Source of the DNA: Caballeronia sp. dw_276
GTDB lineage: Bacteria > Pseudomonadota > Gammaproteobacteria > Burkholderiales > Burkholderiaceae
NCBI RefSeq assembly: GCF_018449635.1
Contig: NZ_JAAVUV010000013.1
Coordinates: 1 to 64,000, forward strand
Length of the DNA stretch: 64,000 nucleotides
Direction: 5' to 3'
The notes beneath the pieces were generated by a model. That model was not told where the DNA came from. It worked only from the letters and a program-made list of their open reading frames with translations, and searched no databases. How positions within the stretch are numbered: the first letter of the stretch is position 1; every line of letters starts with the position of its first letter. Below are positions 9,236 to 18,045 of this stretch, piece by piece. Made by a program: the position numbers and the translations under genes.

Positions 9236-10002
9236 CGCTGGCCGTAGTCCGAATTAAAACTATCACTGTTGCAAAGGTAAAACCGTCAATTCGCTAATGG
9301 GTGGCTTATCGGAGGCCCATATCCGATGACTGGCCGCGTTTAACCGGCGATGCGTGACAGCAGCAGTTGCTTTAACTGTGGAACACACACATTGTGCATC
9401 TCGTAGTCGTCAACGATACGCCGAAGTGAAACGTGCAAACAGCTCCGTGAAGCGTTCGCTGCCAGGTGAACTGCGCTGAAAAGCTTGAACGGATTTTGTG
9501 TTCCGTTACTCTCCATATCCCTAGTTTCGAGTCGTCGCATTAAGGCGTTCCCGCTGCCGGAAACAGACCAGACAGGAAGTACTCGATTTAATGAGATTTT
9601 TTAATAGGGCCGTTTCGCAAAGCCGCATGGCGCCTACTCGCTGCTATCCCCGCAAAATGCAACGAAATCAAAGGGACCCCTTTCAGCCTCGCAATGCCAC
9701 GAAGGCCTTCTACGCAAGCTATTAATACGGAGCAACAGTTAGGGGGTTACGTGAAGGCCGCCGCATATTAACGGGGTGCGAGAAGATACGAACCGATGAC
9801 CAACCGGACAACAGCGGTAACGAGGTCCGGCACAGCGGCAAGCGGCAGGGAAACATTGATTGATAGAGGACCGGTTGCTCAGTGGGCAAATGCGGGGCAC
9901 TTGCGTGGCCCCGCCCGTTTCCATCACTCGCTCAAAGTTTCGACGTCGCAGCGACATACAAATCCGCGTAGAAACTCCCGCAAAATCCACTACGTTCGGA
10001 CG
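9236..10002. other. No gene recognised downstream of the Tn3 transposase
   Basis: About 770 bases. A 66-codon minus-strand frame at 9340-9540 has no clear ribosome site and no recognisable protein. The right end of the Tn3-type element should lie here, but I could not identify a repeat matching the left side. Confidence 0.4.
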
Positions 10003-10797
10003 TTAGTCTTGGGCATGTTTAGCTGCTTCTTCTATAACGGCCGCGACCTGTTTCGGACGCGATTCGTAGACCGAGTGGCTCGCGCCCGAAATCACGGTCG
10101 TGTGGCTATGCGCACGCGCGTAGTACCAGCGTTCGAGGTCCGGGTTGATGATCTTGTCTGCGCCCGCGACAATGCCCCAGCTCGGCTTGGAGGTCCACGC
10201 GGCGACTTTCATCGGCTCGGAGAATACCTTGGCGGCCGTCAGGATCTGCGAGTGCGATTCGAATTGGGCTTGCCTGAGCAGCAGGTCGGCGGCGAAGTCC
10301 TTGGGAAAGTCCGCAGGGTTTAGGTAAGTGTAGCCGTCGCCTGTCTTCTTGATGGCGCCCGACTGCTTCGACGTGTAGCTCGGCATGCCCTTGCCCAGAT
10401 CGCTTTCGTCCTCGCCGACCGCAGGCGCATGCGCTGCGACATACACCAGGCCCACCACGTTCGGATGCACGCCCGCTTCCGTGATGATCGAGCCGCCATA
10501 GCTGTGCGCCACGAGGATGGTGGGGCCGTTCTGCAAATCAAGCACACGCTTGGCGGCGGCAACGTCATCGTCGAGGGAACTCAACGGTTCTTGCACCATG
10601 CTCACGTGATACCCGTCCTTCGTGAGAATGTCGTACACCGGCTTCCAGCCGGAGCCGTCCACCCAGGCGCCGTGAACAAGGACGATATTCTTGACTGGAA
10701 CATCTTTTTGTTTTGCATCGTCCGCAAAGGCGCTCGTCGACATGAACAGGCAAGCGGATACTGACAACGCCGAGGTAACGAAGGGCAACAGTTTCAT
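10003..10797 (-). CDS. Exported alpha/beta hydrolase
   Basis: A 264-residue protein. I chose ATG 10797 because an ideal Shine-Dalgarno (CAAGGAG) precedes it by seven bases and because it begins with a Sec signal peptide (MKLLPFVTSALSVSACLF, cleavage likely after TSAFA at about residue 24). The mature protein has the hydrolase fold: VLVHGAWVDGSGW oxyanion region, nucleophile in VAHSYGG, acid in VAGADKIIN, and histidine in SGASHSVYES. It resembles the periplasmic EstC/alpha-beta-hydrolase group often annotated in Burkholderia; the substrate is unknown. It lies downstream of a broken ECF sigma factor gene in the same direction, so it was probably transcribed with it. Confidence 0.85.
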   Translation of the reverse strand: MKLLPFVTSALSVSACLFMSTSAFADDAKQKDVPVKNIVLVHGAWVDGSGWKPVYDILTKDGYHVSMVQEPLSSLDDDVAAAKRVLDLQNGPTILVAHSYGGSIITEAGVHPNVVGLVYVAAHAPAVGEDESDLGKGMPSYTSKQSGAIKKTGDGYTYLNPADFPKDFAADLLLRQAQFESHSQILTAAKVFSEPMKVAAWTSKPSWGIVAGADKIINPDLERWYYARAHSHTTVISGASHSVYESRPKQVAAVIEEAAKHAQD

Positions 10798-10919
10798 TTG
10801 AGACTCCTTGATTTTCGAAATAGAGAAAGAAATGCTTGGCATATGTTTAATACTACTGATCAACGCCCGTCGAGAAGATCGCGAAAAAAGCAGCGCGTTA
10901 CCCAACTATGCGTTGGCGT

Positions 10920-11498
10920 TTACAACTTCGCGGCCATCGTTTTTCCTATCGTCAGGACACGCAGGCGTTCGCGTCCTCGCGAAAGACGGGACATCCGTGC
11001 CAACAGAAATTTCCAGCGCGAACGCGGCATCGGTGTAGCCCATTTCTTCGAGCCCGATCACCAGCACGACCTCCCGCTGTTCAATGGGAAGCATCTGCAG
11101 CGCAACATCGAGGTCGCGCACTTCAAGGCGTTAAGCCTGAAGCCGCCAACTGCCAACTCGGTCTCTGGCATGTCTCCGCCATCCAATTTCACATGGACCG
11201 CGTGCATGGATGCATGTCGACGCTGGTTCGCGAATAGGTTGTGCAAAATCGTGAAGAGCCAGGCGCGTAAGTCGGTATCGCGCTCAAACTGTTGAAGGCG
11301 TTGTAGCGCGCGTTGGAACGAGTCCTGCACGAGGTCATCGGCGAAGTCATGGTTTCTCACCCGCACGCGTGAGTAGCGGCACAATTTGGGCATATGGTCC
11401 TTAAGTTGGTCCCGTACTTCGATAGCAACGCTGTCATTCGCCGCACATCTGGTTCTCTGCGTAATCACGACCTTGGTGTGTAAGCTGAACGGAACCAA
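10920..11498 (-). pseudogene. ECF sigma factor, broken by two frameshifts
   Basis: Region 2 is clear in the first frame: DFADDLVQDSFQRALQR followed by FERDTDLRAWLFTILHN. Near 11125 the frame shifts, and region 4 continues in another frame as VRDLDVALQMLPIEQREVV, then GLEEMGYTDAAFALEISVGT. Near 10993 a second shift is needed to continue into RLSRGRERLRVLTIGK and a stop at about 10920. An intact protein would be about 180 residues. No anti-sigma gene is adjacent. As read, it cannot make a full sigma factor, although a conserved 59-bp element still sits just upstream (11562-11620). Confidence 0.75.
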
Positions 11499-11561
11499 AA
11501 AAAGAAACGGTTGGGTTCAAGCGAGTGACCTCAATTTAAGGCATGCCCTCCTGTGACGCTA

Positions 11562-11620
11562 GCCCTACCAAAGGGTGCATCGATCACATAAACCGGTGGG
11601 CCTCTAACACCTTCGTATCA
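11562..11620 (-). promoter_or_regulatory. 59-bp conserved upstream element, copy E
   Basis: Read on the minus strand it starts TGATACGAAGGTGTTAGAGG, has CACCGGTTTATGTGA in the middle and ends with TTTGGTAGGGC. It fits the four other copies at the same spacing over all 59 positions. It lies 64 bases before the start of the ECF sigma remnant, in the same orientation, and 52 bases before a decayed FixJ-type regulator on the other strand. Confidence 0.75.
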
Positions 11621-11671
11621 AGCTGGCAGGCACACTTGCGGCAACCCCGCTCTGTCATGGAGGTGCTCTTG

Positions 11672-12328
11672 ATACATGATCCGCACGCGCTCATCCGCAC
11701 GGTTGAGGCACAACCTGGTGCATCCGTGGTGTATTTCGTCGATGATGATGAATCCATGCGCTTTGCCGCTAGAGATCACTTGCGCTCCGTCAGTCTGCGG
11801 GTGGACGTTTGCGTCGGCCCAAAAGTTTCTTGAATGCCCGAAGGCAAACGTACCGACCGGCCTGATTCTCATTGTTCGCCGACGGTGAGAGATCGGTCTC
11901 GCGCCCCAGGATGATGACGCGAGACGGCCTGCGCATCCCTGTCTCGTTCATCTCGGGTCATGGCCACATCGAAGTGCCAGTGCGAGCGATGATAGCGGGC
12001 CCATTGGATTACCTGGCGAAGTGTGTCCGCGATCGGGACATGTTCGATGCCGTCAACAGCGCGCTTGCACGCGGCAGCGAACAGCTCGTGCACGAGCTGT
12101 TCAAAGCGGACGTGGCGCGCAGTGTACGTCGCTAAGCCCCGCGAGAAAGCGGTCATGAGACATGTCGTGGCTGAATTGATGAGCAAGCAGATTGCCACTG
12201 AAATGAACCTGAGCGTAATCACCATCGAAGCTCATAGCAGTCAACTTACAAACAAGATGAGGGCGATACGTTGCCGATCTAATCTGGAAAGCCGAGGCGC
12301 TGGACATCCGCCCGGATGTCGTTCATGA
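11672..12328 (+). pseudogene. FixJ-type response regulator, decayed
   Basis: The translated pieces follow the intact regulator at 36954-37637 through several frame changes. Receiver start: VVYFVDDDESMRFAARDHLR. Next frame: AQKFLECPKANVPTGLIL. Receiver end: LRIPVSFISGHGHIEVPVRA and PLDYLAKCVRDRDMFDAV. LuxR-type helix-turn-helix: KPREKAVMRHVVAELMSKQI followed by ATEMNLSVITIEAHSSQLTNKM. The phosphoacceptor region (normally LILDVRL) is destroyed. At least three frame breaks make it non-functional. It lies convergent to the PAS kinase ending at 12346 and may once have been its output partner. Confidence 0.85.
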
Positions 12329-12345
12329 AACGAAACAACGTAGCA

Positions 12346-14586
12346 TCATGCGGTCCGCATTTCCGGCTTAAAAAGCGGCAACACAAAGCGCAGCTCCGCC
12401 CCACCCCCTTCCGGCGAATGCGCCGAGATGCGACCGCCATGGTTTTCGATTATTGAGCGACAGATCGATAAACCCATTCCCATTCCATCGGTCTTCGTAG
12501 TAAAAAATGGACTGAACAAATGAGCTGAATGGTTATCCGCGATGCCCGTTCCCTGATCCTTCACCATTGTCATGACCTGATCGTCGTCGAGCCGCCGCGT
12601 AGTGATCGTAAGCTGCTTCGGGATGCAATTTTGGCTGGACATCGCCTGAACGCCATTCATTATCAGGTTGATCAGTACTTGTTGGATCTGCACCCGGTCC
12701 GCGCACACTTTCAGCGCTGCCGGGTCGAACTGCGTCACCAGCGTTGCGCGATGGTTCTGTAGCTCGCGACGCACAAGCTCTATTGATTCGCCGACCAACG
12801 CATTGAGGTCGAGCACGCTCTGGCTCGGGCCGCGCTTTTTCGCCATTTCGCGCGTCTGGCGGACGACGTCGCCTGCGCGTTTTGCGTCTCGAATCATTTG
12901 CCTGATCGACTGCGCCGCCTCTCCCAGATCCGGCTGCGGCCGGTTGAGCCAGCGCAACGCCGCGTCGCCGCACGTGACAATGGCGGCAATAGGCTGCGTC
13001 ACCTCATGCGCAATAGATGACGCCAGTTCCCCGAGCGTCGTAACGCGGGACACGTGCGCAAGCTCGGACATGGAACGCGCCAGCGCTTCATGCGTGCGCC
13101 TGGCTTCCGTGACGTCGATCAGCGCGCCCACGTACTCCGGCCGTCCTTCGCGCGAGCCGGCTTTGCATGCGAGCGCATGCGCGACAAAATGCACGTGCTT
13201 GATGCTGCCGTCCGGCATGCAGAGCCTGTGCTCCACATCGATATTCGGCTCGCCGGCAAGCGCAAGCCGGGAGACGCTCTGCATGATCGGCAGATCTTCC
13301 GGCAACGTCCGCGCTTCGATCAATCCCACTGATGGCGTGCAGTCCAACGGGTAATCGTAGATCCGGTACGCCTCCTCCGACCAGCTCATTTCCCCGCGAT
13401 CCACCCGCATCGCGATGCTGCCAGTTTTGCTTAGACGCTGCGCCTCGGACAGCAGCGCCTCGCTGCGTTCGAGCGCCTCTTCCGCGCGCTTGCGCTCTTC
13501 AACATCGGTGTTCACGCCGTACCAGCGCAGCACGTTGTCCTGCGCGTCGCGCATGGGCTCCGCGCCAATGTGCATCCAGCGGAATTCGCCGCTATTACGG
13601 CGCACGCGCGCCGAATATTCGAACGACGTACCCGACGCAATCGCGTTGTTCCACGCCCGTTCCATGCCTGACAGGTCGTTGGGATGAACGATCTCCGACC
13701 ATATGTCGCTGCGTGGCGATGCGTCGGTGCTGCTGCCGCCGAGATCCGCCGCGAAGACACCGACCTCCTGCCATCGGCGATTCACGAATTCAAGTCGGCC
13801 ATCGTGCGACGACGTCCAGACCATGCCCGGAATGGCATCGATAGCCGCGCGCAGTTCGTCCTGCTTGCGCTGCAGTTCGGCTTCCATGCGCTTTTGCGCG
13901 GTGATGTCGTTGTTCGTTGCGAGCACGGCGCGCGGCCGGCCCAGACGGTCACGCCATAAACGCAAGCGACTCGATACCACCACGTGCGTGCCGTCCTGAC
14001 GCGTGCGTTCAACTTCGCCGTCCCACTGTCCGGTGCTCAATAGTTGCTCGCGAATATGCGGGAGAGGAACGTCCATTTGCGTGCGCGTGAGTTCATGCAC
14101 GCGCTTGCCGACCGCTTCCGCCGATGTCCATCCGTACAGTTGTTCCGCGCCGTGATTCCAGAAACTGATGACGTCGTTCATGTCGTACACGACGATTGCG
14201 TCGTGCGTCATGTCGAGCAACTGCACCTGTTCGACCAGTCGCGCGGTGCTCGCCAGGTTGCGCAGCGCCAGTACCGAAACAATTCCGATTGCCAGCAAGC
14301 TGACCGCACAGCGCGCGATGGACGGGTCCGTGTAGTTTGTATCGTGGGAAGACAGGAACGCGCCGAGCGTCGCCAGCACGGAGCACCACGCGACAATCAA
14401 GGTAGCGCTTCTGTTGCCGGTGACCGCGACCAGCATCACAACGACCGCATACAGCACCGCGATGGCGATATCGAGCGGCGTGAACGTATCGATCAGGAAC
14501 ACGCTCAGCGCGACCAGCGCCGCGAGTCCCCACAACAGCCGTGAGTCGGGACGTTTCAAGCCAATGACAGGGACGCGAACATTCAT
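12346..14586 (-). CDS. Membrane-bound multi-PAS sensor histidine kinase (FixL-like)
   Basis: A 746-residue kinase from the ATG at 14586. Hydrophobic helices at about 18-58 and 61-110 form a membrane-spanning N-terminus. Three PAS units follow (about 120-235, 245-365, 375-495), then HisKA with H527 in SSIAHEVTQPIAAIVT, and HATPase_c with DQGTGI and GMGMGLSICRSI. The HEVTQPIAAI and GMGLSICRSI signatures are those of the FixL/DctB-like subgroup. The regulator gene ends 17 bases upstream, so they form an operon. That regulator has only a receiver; the nearby DNA-binding FixJ-type gene is ruined, so output would have to go elsewhere, possibly to the intact copy at 36954. Confidence 0.9.
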   Translation of the reverse strand: MNVRVPVIGLKRPDSRLLWGLAALVALSVFLIDTFTPLDIAIAVLYAVVVMLVAVTGNRSATLIVAWCSVLATLGAFLSSHDTNYTDPSIARCAVSLLAIGIVSVLALRNLASTARLVEQVQLLDMTHDAIVVYDMNDVISFWNHGAEQLYGWTSAEAVGKRVHELTRTQMDVPLPHIREQLLSTGQWDGEVERTRQDGTHVVVSSRLRLWRDRLGRPRAVLATNNDITAQKRMEAELQRKQDELRAAIDAIPGMVWTSSHDGRLEFVNRRWQEVGVFAADLGGSSTDASPRSDIWSEIVHPNDLSGMERAWNNAIASGTSFEYSARVRRNSGEFRWMHIGAEPMRDAQDNVLRWYGVNTDVEERKRAEEALERSEALLSEAQRLSKTGSIAMRVDRGEMSWSEEAYRIYDYPLDCTPSVGLIEARTLPEDLPIMQSVSRLALAGEPNIDVEHRLCMPDGSIKHVHFVAHALACKAGSREGRPEYVGALIDVTEARRTHEALARSMSELAHVSRVTTLGELASSIAHEVTQPIAAIVTCGDAALRWLNRPQPDLGEAAQSIRQMIRDAKRAGDVVRQTREMAKKRGPSQSVLDLNALVGESIELVRRELQNHRATLVTQFDPAALKVCADRVQIQQVLINLIMNGVQAMSSQNCIPKQLTITTRRLDDDQVMTMVKDQGTGIADNHSAHLFSPFFTTKTDGMGMGLSICRSIIENHGGRISAHSPEGGGAELRFVLPLFKPEMRTA

Positions 14587-14603
14587 GCTTGACTGGCTTC
14601 CCG

Positions 14604-15098
14604 TTAGCGGGTGTTCTGTTGGTTCTGTTGGGCGCTCGCACCATTGTTGCGAAGCTGGTCGAGGCAATGCGCCACCACCGAGCCATCTACCGGCTTGCTC
14701 AGGAAACACATGGCGCCTGCGGCCAGCGCTTGCCGGCTCGCGGCATCGGAGCGAAACGCGGAGATGAATATGAACGGAATCGTGTAGCCCTTCGCCGTAA
14801 GCCTCGATTGCAGTTCCAGCCCACTCATGCCGGGCATCTGGACGTCGGAGATGATGCATCGAGTCTCGCCGACAACACCGGATCCGAGAAACGACTCTGC
14901 CGATTCGTAGAGCCGCGCCTCCCAGCCAAGCGAACGCACCAGGCTGGAGGTTGCGGTCCTCACGGATTCGTCGTCATCGATAATGGAAACAATTAGGTTG
15001 GTTGGCAAAACAGTGAATCCTCTGGCCGGTTCGTCGGCTTTAGCAGTCGCCGCATCCTGCGAACCACCGTATGATTCCATCATATTTAGAAAGGCCAC
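14604..15098 (-). CDS. Single-domain response regulator
   Basis: A 164-residue protein with a receiver domain only (about 34-150): acidic pair IIDDDESVR, phosphoacceptor D85 in CIISDVQMPG, and lysine in FLSKPVDG. A 30-residue polar N-terminal tail precedes it; an internal ATG (MMESYGG) is an alternative start. There is no DNA-binding domain. It is the first gene of an operon with the PAS kinase that starts 17 bases downstream. It probably modulates or competes for phosphate from that kinase. Confidence 0.88.
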   Translation of the reverse strand: MAFLNMMESYGGSQDAATAKADEPARGFTVLPTNLIVSIIDDDESVRTATSSLVRSLGWEARLYESAESFLGSGVVGETRCIISDVQMPGMSGLELQSRLTAKGYTIPFIFISAFRSDAASRQALAAGAMCFLSKPVDGSVVAHCLDQLRNNGASAQQNQQNTR

Positions 15099-15119
15099 GG
15101 CGCACCATCATCTGTGTGT

Positions 15120-15310
15120 ATAGGGTCGGCGGGGATCGCCTATCATGCGGCTTAGTCCGATCACTGTCAGTCGGATATCATCTTGTGGCGTGCCGAACCG
15201 CCCTAGTTCGCCAGCCGGCGTTCTCTCGCAGTACATCTTCGAATAGGTCGCCCTTCGTGTCGATATCCGCCCTGTCAAAGCGAAAGCCATTCACAAGGTT
15301 GTCACCTCGG
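15120..15310 (-). pseudogene. Possible remnant of a type I restriction methylase (HsdM)
   Basis: Two minus-strand frames joined at about 15230 read FRFDRADIDTKGDLFEDVLR and then AGELGRFGTPQDDIRL. This resembles the HsdM segment that normally reads D-x-x-GDLYEY-x-L...TAGQ-x-GQFRTPRHII-x-L. Nothing convincing of the rest of hsdM, hsdS or hsdR is nearby. It is a short, eroded fragment, and the assignment rests only on this pattern. Confidence 0.4.
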
Positions 15311-16062
15311 CGAGCACGGCCGGATCGGCCAAGCACCTTCCATAAAGTCGTGCGCAGCGATTCCGCCCATTTCGGCGAAGAAAAGAATACCTCCTCCGTG
15401 GTCCACCTGATCCTCGCATTCCAGCCGCATGACATTCCGACCACCGCACGCATACGGCCTCTTCCGCTTTTACGCGATTTCTCCCACGATTCGGTCACGC
15501 TTCGAATCGAAGTACCGGGTGTGGCCATGGTGCAAACAGCGCGTGCGCCACTGTCGTCGCAGCTAGCAGCGCCATGGAGATTTTAGGTCGCACGATCTCC
15601 CAAACGCCGGTTTTCCTTTTCAGCTATCTAATGACAGCCTGCAGTGTCGAAACCCATTGCCAGGAAAGCCATCGCGAAATTTTATCCCCTCGCAATGGTC
15701 GGCTACGCGACAAGGCGTAGCGACTGACTATGCTGCAGGCATTGAAGATTGCCATGGTGGCAAAAACGAATCGGAATCGGAATCGGTCACAAGCGACGTT
15801 CCCGCGAGAGAGTCAGGCACGACGGGACCCGATGAAACCTTGTGCAAAGACCCTTACATGCGAACATCGCCGCTGGCGTTCTCAATAAGGACGCCAGCCA
15901 GAGTACGAAATACTGCGTGGTGTCGAGGGCATAATAAAAGCGCAAATAAGCGCCACGATCTCAAACCGTCGACACGATGCCGCGCACGTTGGCTGTACCG
16001 CGACTTGCGACAATGCCCCGCGTTGTCATCGAGAACGACTTTTAAGCGGTGTCCAAGCGGGT
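15311..16062. other. Gene-poor decayed stretch
   Basis: About 750 bases. Open frames on both strands (for example plus-strand 15657-16070) have no recognisable domain, no good ribosome site and odd composition. A short GAATCG tandem repeat lies at about 15767-15786. Confidence 0.45.
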
Positions 16063-16236
16063 CTAACTGACGATGTGAGCCGCCAAGTCGGCTAAGGAGT
16101 AGATTGCCAAGGCGAAGACCCCGGTAACGGCGAAAGCTAGTACGGGTAAGGCTAATCGCCTCGTCGCGTTATCGATATCCGGATGTTCGGTATCGTCCAA
16201 GCCTAAAAACCTCTGAATTAACGATTTTTCTGACAT
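16063..16236 (-). CDS. Small single-pass membrane protein, unknown
   Basis: A 57-residue protein, starting MSEKSLIQRFLGLDDTEHPD. It is preceded by a good Shine-Dalgarno (AAGAGG, six bases before the ATG at 16236). Residues 1-27 are polar and charged; residues about 28-50 form one hydrophobic helix (LALPVLAFAVTGVFALAIYS); the tail is short. It resembles, in size and plan only, the small membrane protein at 2508. No family recognised. It stands alone; a long inverted repeat lies 210 bases upstream. Confidence 0.55.
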   Translation of the reverse strand: MSEKSLIQRFLGLDDTEHPDIDNATRRLALPVLAFAVTGVFALAIYSLADLAAHIVS

Positions 16237-16829
16237 AGTAACCTCTTTAAATGTATGTGGCGTTCGAGATAACTATGCGCTTGCTGGCATCCTCCATTTT
16301 TCAGCATTGCACGAAATTTGTTTTGAAAGCACGAACCTAGACATTCATTCTAAAGACGAGCAGTCCTCGTTATTGTTGTCACATATTTCACAGCACTATC
16401 AAATGAGTGTAAGCCTCGAATACGTCCAGATCAAACATTACAGTTAGGCGAATGTGCGCATACGACCTAAACATATGTATAGGTCGTATGCGCACATTCG
16501 CCCACATCAAACAGCAAGAGCTCCTGTGATGTGAATTACCGCGCTTCTATGCTACTTAGCCGTGCGGCGTACTGTTCACCACGAACCCGAACCAAACCTA
16601 AGTATTATGTGCGATCTCAAGCTTTGCATTTAGCATAGTCCCATACCCTTTCTACGTTGAAAAAAGCCTCTCCCAAGTTTGCAAGGTTACAGCCGGAATC
16701 GTGATAACGCGTTATGTAAGTGGATTTGGAGAAAAACGCAGATGTTGATCAACGATGCTAACGATCATTGAACGACACGGAGGTCGCAAGAGCAAATCAT
16801 GGGTTATCGAGCGAAAACAATCTAGATAA
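16237..16829. other. AT-rich intergenic region with a long inverted repeat
   Basis: About 590 bases without a gene, AT-richer than its surroundings. It holds the perfect inverted repeat at 16447-16502. A stretch at 16572-16605 (TTCACCACGAACC and following) weakly recalls the 59-bp element but does not align without gaps. Confidence 0.5.
16447..16502. repeat. Perfect 22-bp inverted repeat with 12-bp loop
   Basis: The left arm is 16447-16468 (GGCGAATGTGCGCATACGAC plus CT) and the right arm 16481-16502 is its exact reverse complement. The 12-base spacer (AAACATATGTAT) itself contains the palindrome ACATATGT. No T-run follows on either strand, so it is not a standard terminator. It could be a protein-binding cruciform, an insertion scar, or a small mobile repeat. 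Confidence 0.8.
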
Positions 16830-16914
16830 GAGGCGGTTTCAAAAAGACCTCTCAGGACTGTTAACTTTATAAACATCCTGTTAACCTAGGCCATCGTGAC
16901 GACGAGACCAAGGA

Positions 16915-17286
16915 ATGGACAAGCCGATCATTGACGATGAGTTATGGAAACGGATCGAACGCTTACTGCCACAGCCGAAGGCTCGGCGCGAGAAGTATCC
17001 CGGTCGCAAGCCGGTACCGGATCGCGCAGCATTGAGCGGCATTGTGTTTGTGTTACGCACAGGGCTGCGGTGGCGAGATCTACCCGCCGAAATGGGTTGC
17101 GGCTCTGGCGTGACATGTTGGCGCCGCTTACGCGACTGGCAAGAAGCAGGCGTGTGGGATCGATTGCAGGAACTACTGCTCGCCGAGTTACGCGCAGCGG
17201 GCCAGATCGACTTGTCACGCGTGGTTGTCGATTCGTCTTCCGTGCGGGCTATCGGGGCGGGCCAAAAACTGGGCCGAACCCCGTAG
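16915..17286 (+). CDS. IS5/IS427-type transposase, first frame
   Basis: A 123-codon frame with the DUF4096-like start (MDKPIIDDELWKRIERLLPQ), then the transposase region up to VVVDSSSVRAIGAGQK, which holds the first catalytic D. The frame runs out at 17286. At A5 (17264-17268, in CAAAAAC) a -1 slip would continue into the second frame, giving a fused 272-residue transposase, the usual length for this group. Confidence 0.88.
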   Translation: MDKPIIDDELWKRIERLLPQPKARREKYPGRKPVPDRAALSGIVFVLRTGLRWRDLPAEMGCGSGVTCWRRLRDWQEAGVWDRLQELLLAELRAAGQIDLSRVVVDSSSVRAIGAGQKLGRTP

Positions 17287-17732
17287 ACCGTGCGCGACCG
17301 GGCTCTAAGCACCATGTTGCGACCGACGCAAATGGGGTGCCGCTTTCGATCATCTTGACCGGTGCGAATCGCCATGACGTCACACAATTGTTGCCTCTCA
17401 TCGATGCGATTCCAGCCATCCGTGGCATACGCGGTCGCCCCTTGCAAAAGCCTCAAGTGGTCTTCGCAGATCGCGGATACGACTCCGAAGCACATCGACA
17501 GAAATTGCGCGATCGAGGTATTAAGCCTGTTCTCGCCAGGCGCCGCACTGAACATGGCAGCGGACTTGGAAAGTATCGATGGGTAGTCGAACGTACTCAC
17601 GCCTGGTTCCATAATTTTCACCGTCTACGAATCCGCTACGAGCGACTGGCCAAGATCCATGAAGCCTTCTTGAAGTTCGCTGCTTGCCTAATCTGCTGGA
17701 ATACTCTTCAGCGATCTATTTCGGCTTTTTGA
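17268..17732 (+). CDS. IS5/IS427-type transposase, second frame
   Basis: From the A5 slip site the second frame reads TGPNPVDRARPGSKHHVATD, then VFADRGYDSEAHR with the second catalytic D, and KYRWVVERTHAWFHNFHRLR with the catalytic E and the Y-(2)-R-(3)-E-(6)-K-like signature. It has no good start of its own and is expected to be translated by frameshifting from the first frame. No stops interrupt it. Confidence 0.88.
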   Translation, partial: TGPNPVDRARPGSKHHVATDANGVPLSIILTGANRHDVTQLLPLIDAIPAIRGIRGRPLQKPQVVFADRGYDSEAHRQKLRDRGIKPVLARRRTEHGSGLGKYRWVVERTHAWFHNFHRLRIRYERLAKIHEAFLKFAACLICWNTLQRSISAF

Positions 17733-17847
17733 AACCGCCTCTAAGTAAGAACAGTCAATAAAATGAGAACGATATCAGTTACTCGTTTCTATATCAGCAG
17801 CTTAACAACGATTGCAGATAAATTTGCATCCGTGGCAATGGAGCCAG

Positions 17848-18045
17848 ATGATGAATATGTTTTTGGTCTTTAGATTCACTTTGATATCGATTGCGACGGC
17901 TGCCTGCATGACTCTCGTTATTATTGGGAGTTTTAGCCACGTCAGCTCTGAAACCGCAATGAGGCAACTCGCCTTGGATGCACAATTGCCCATAGAAAAA
18001 TTGTTGTTCGTGGATAAAGACAAGCAAAACAATGATTTCTTATAG
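17848..18045 (+). CDS. Small membrane-anchored hypothetical protein
   Basis: A 65-residue protein from ATG 17848, which has GGAG five bases upstream. One hydrophobic segment at about 3-27 (FLVFRFTLISIATAACMTLV) could be a signal anchor; the rest (QLALDAQLPIEKLLFVDKDK) is soluble and helical. No family recognised. It starts about 105 bases beyond the IS5 element, so its native promoter may be disrupted. Confidence 0.45.
   Translation: MMNMFLVFRFTLISIATAACMTLVIIGSFSHVSSETAMRQLALDAQLPIEKLLFVDKDKQNNDFL

Larger units (their letters stand above)
16830..17741 (+). mobile_element. IS5-family (IS427 group) insertion sequence, complete
   Basis: A 912-bp element with 17-bp perfect terminal inverted repeats (GAGGCGGTTTCAAAAAG at 16830-16846; the same on the minus strand from 17741). 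A TAA direct repeat flanks it (16827-16829 and 17742-17744), the TNA target duplication typical of the IS427 group. It carries two frames joined by a -1 shift. Confidence 0.9.

Noticed and set aside
13332..13844. Plus-strand open frames of 90 to 230 codons across 12500-14900
   Set aside because: All lie opposite the PAS kinase, with no ribosome sites and no recognisable domains.
15657..16070. 137-codon plus-strand frame
   Set aside because: No ribosome site or domain, contains a simple repeat, and overlaps the end of the better-supported small membrane protein on the other strand.
16325..16365. Another weak resemblance to the element (GCACGAACC then TCTAAAGACG)
   Set aside because: Spacing differs by several bases and only one block matches.
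16545..16610. A possible sixth copy of the 59-bp element
   Set aside because: GTTCACCACGAACC and CCTAAGTATTATGTG resemble blocks 2 and 1, but gaps are needed and the GGTAG block is absent.
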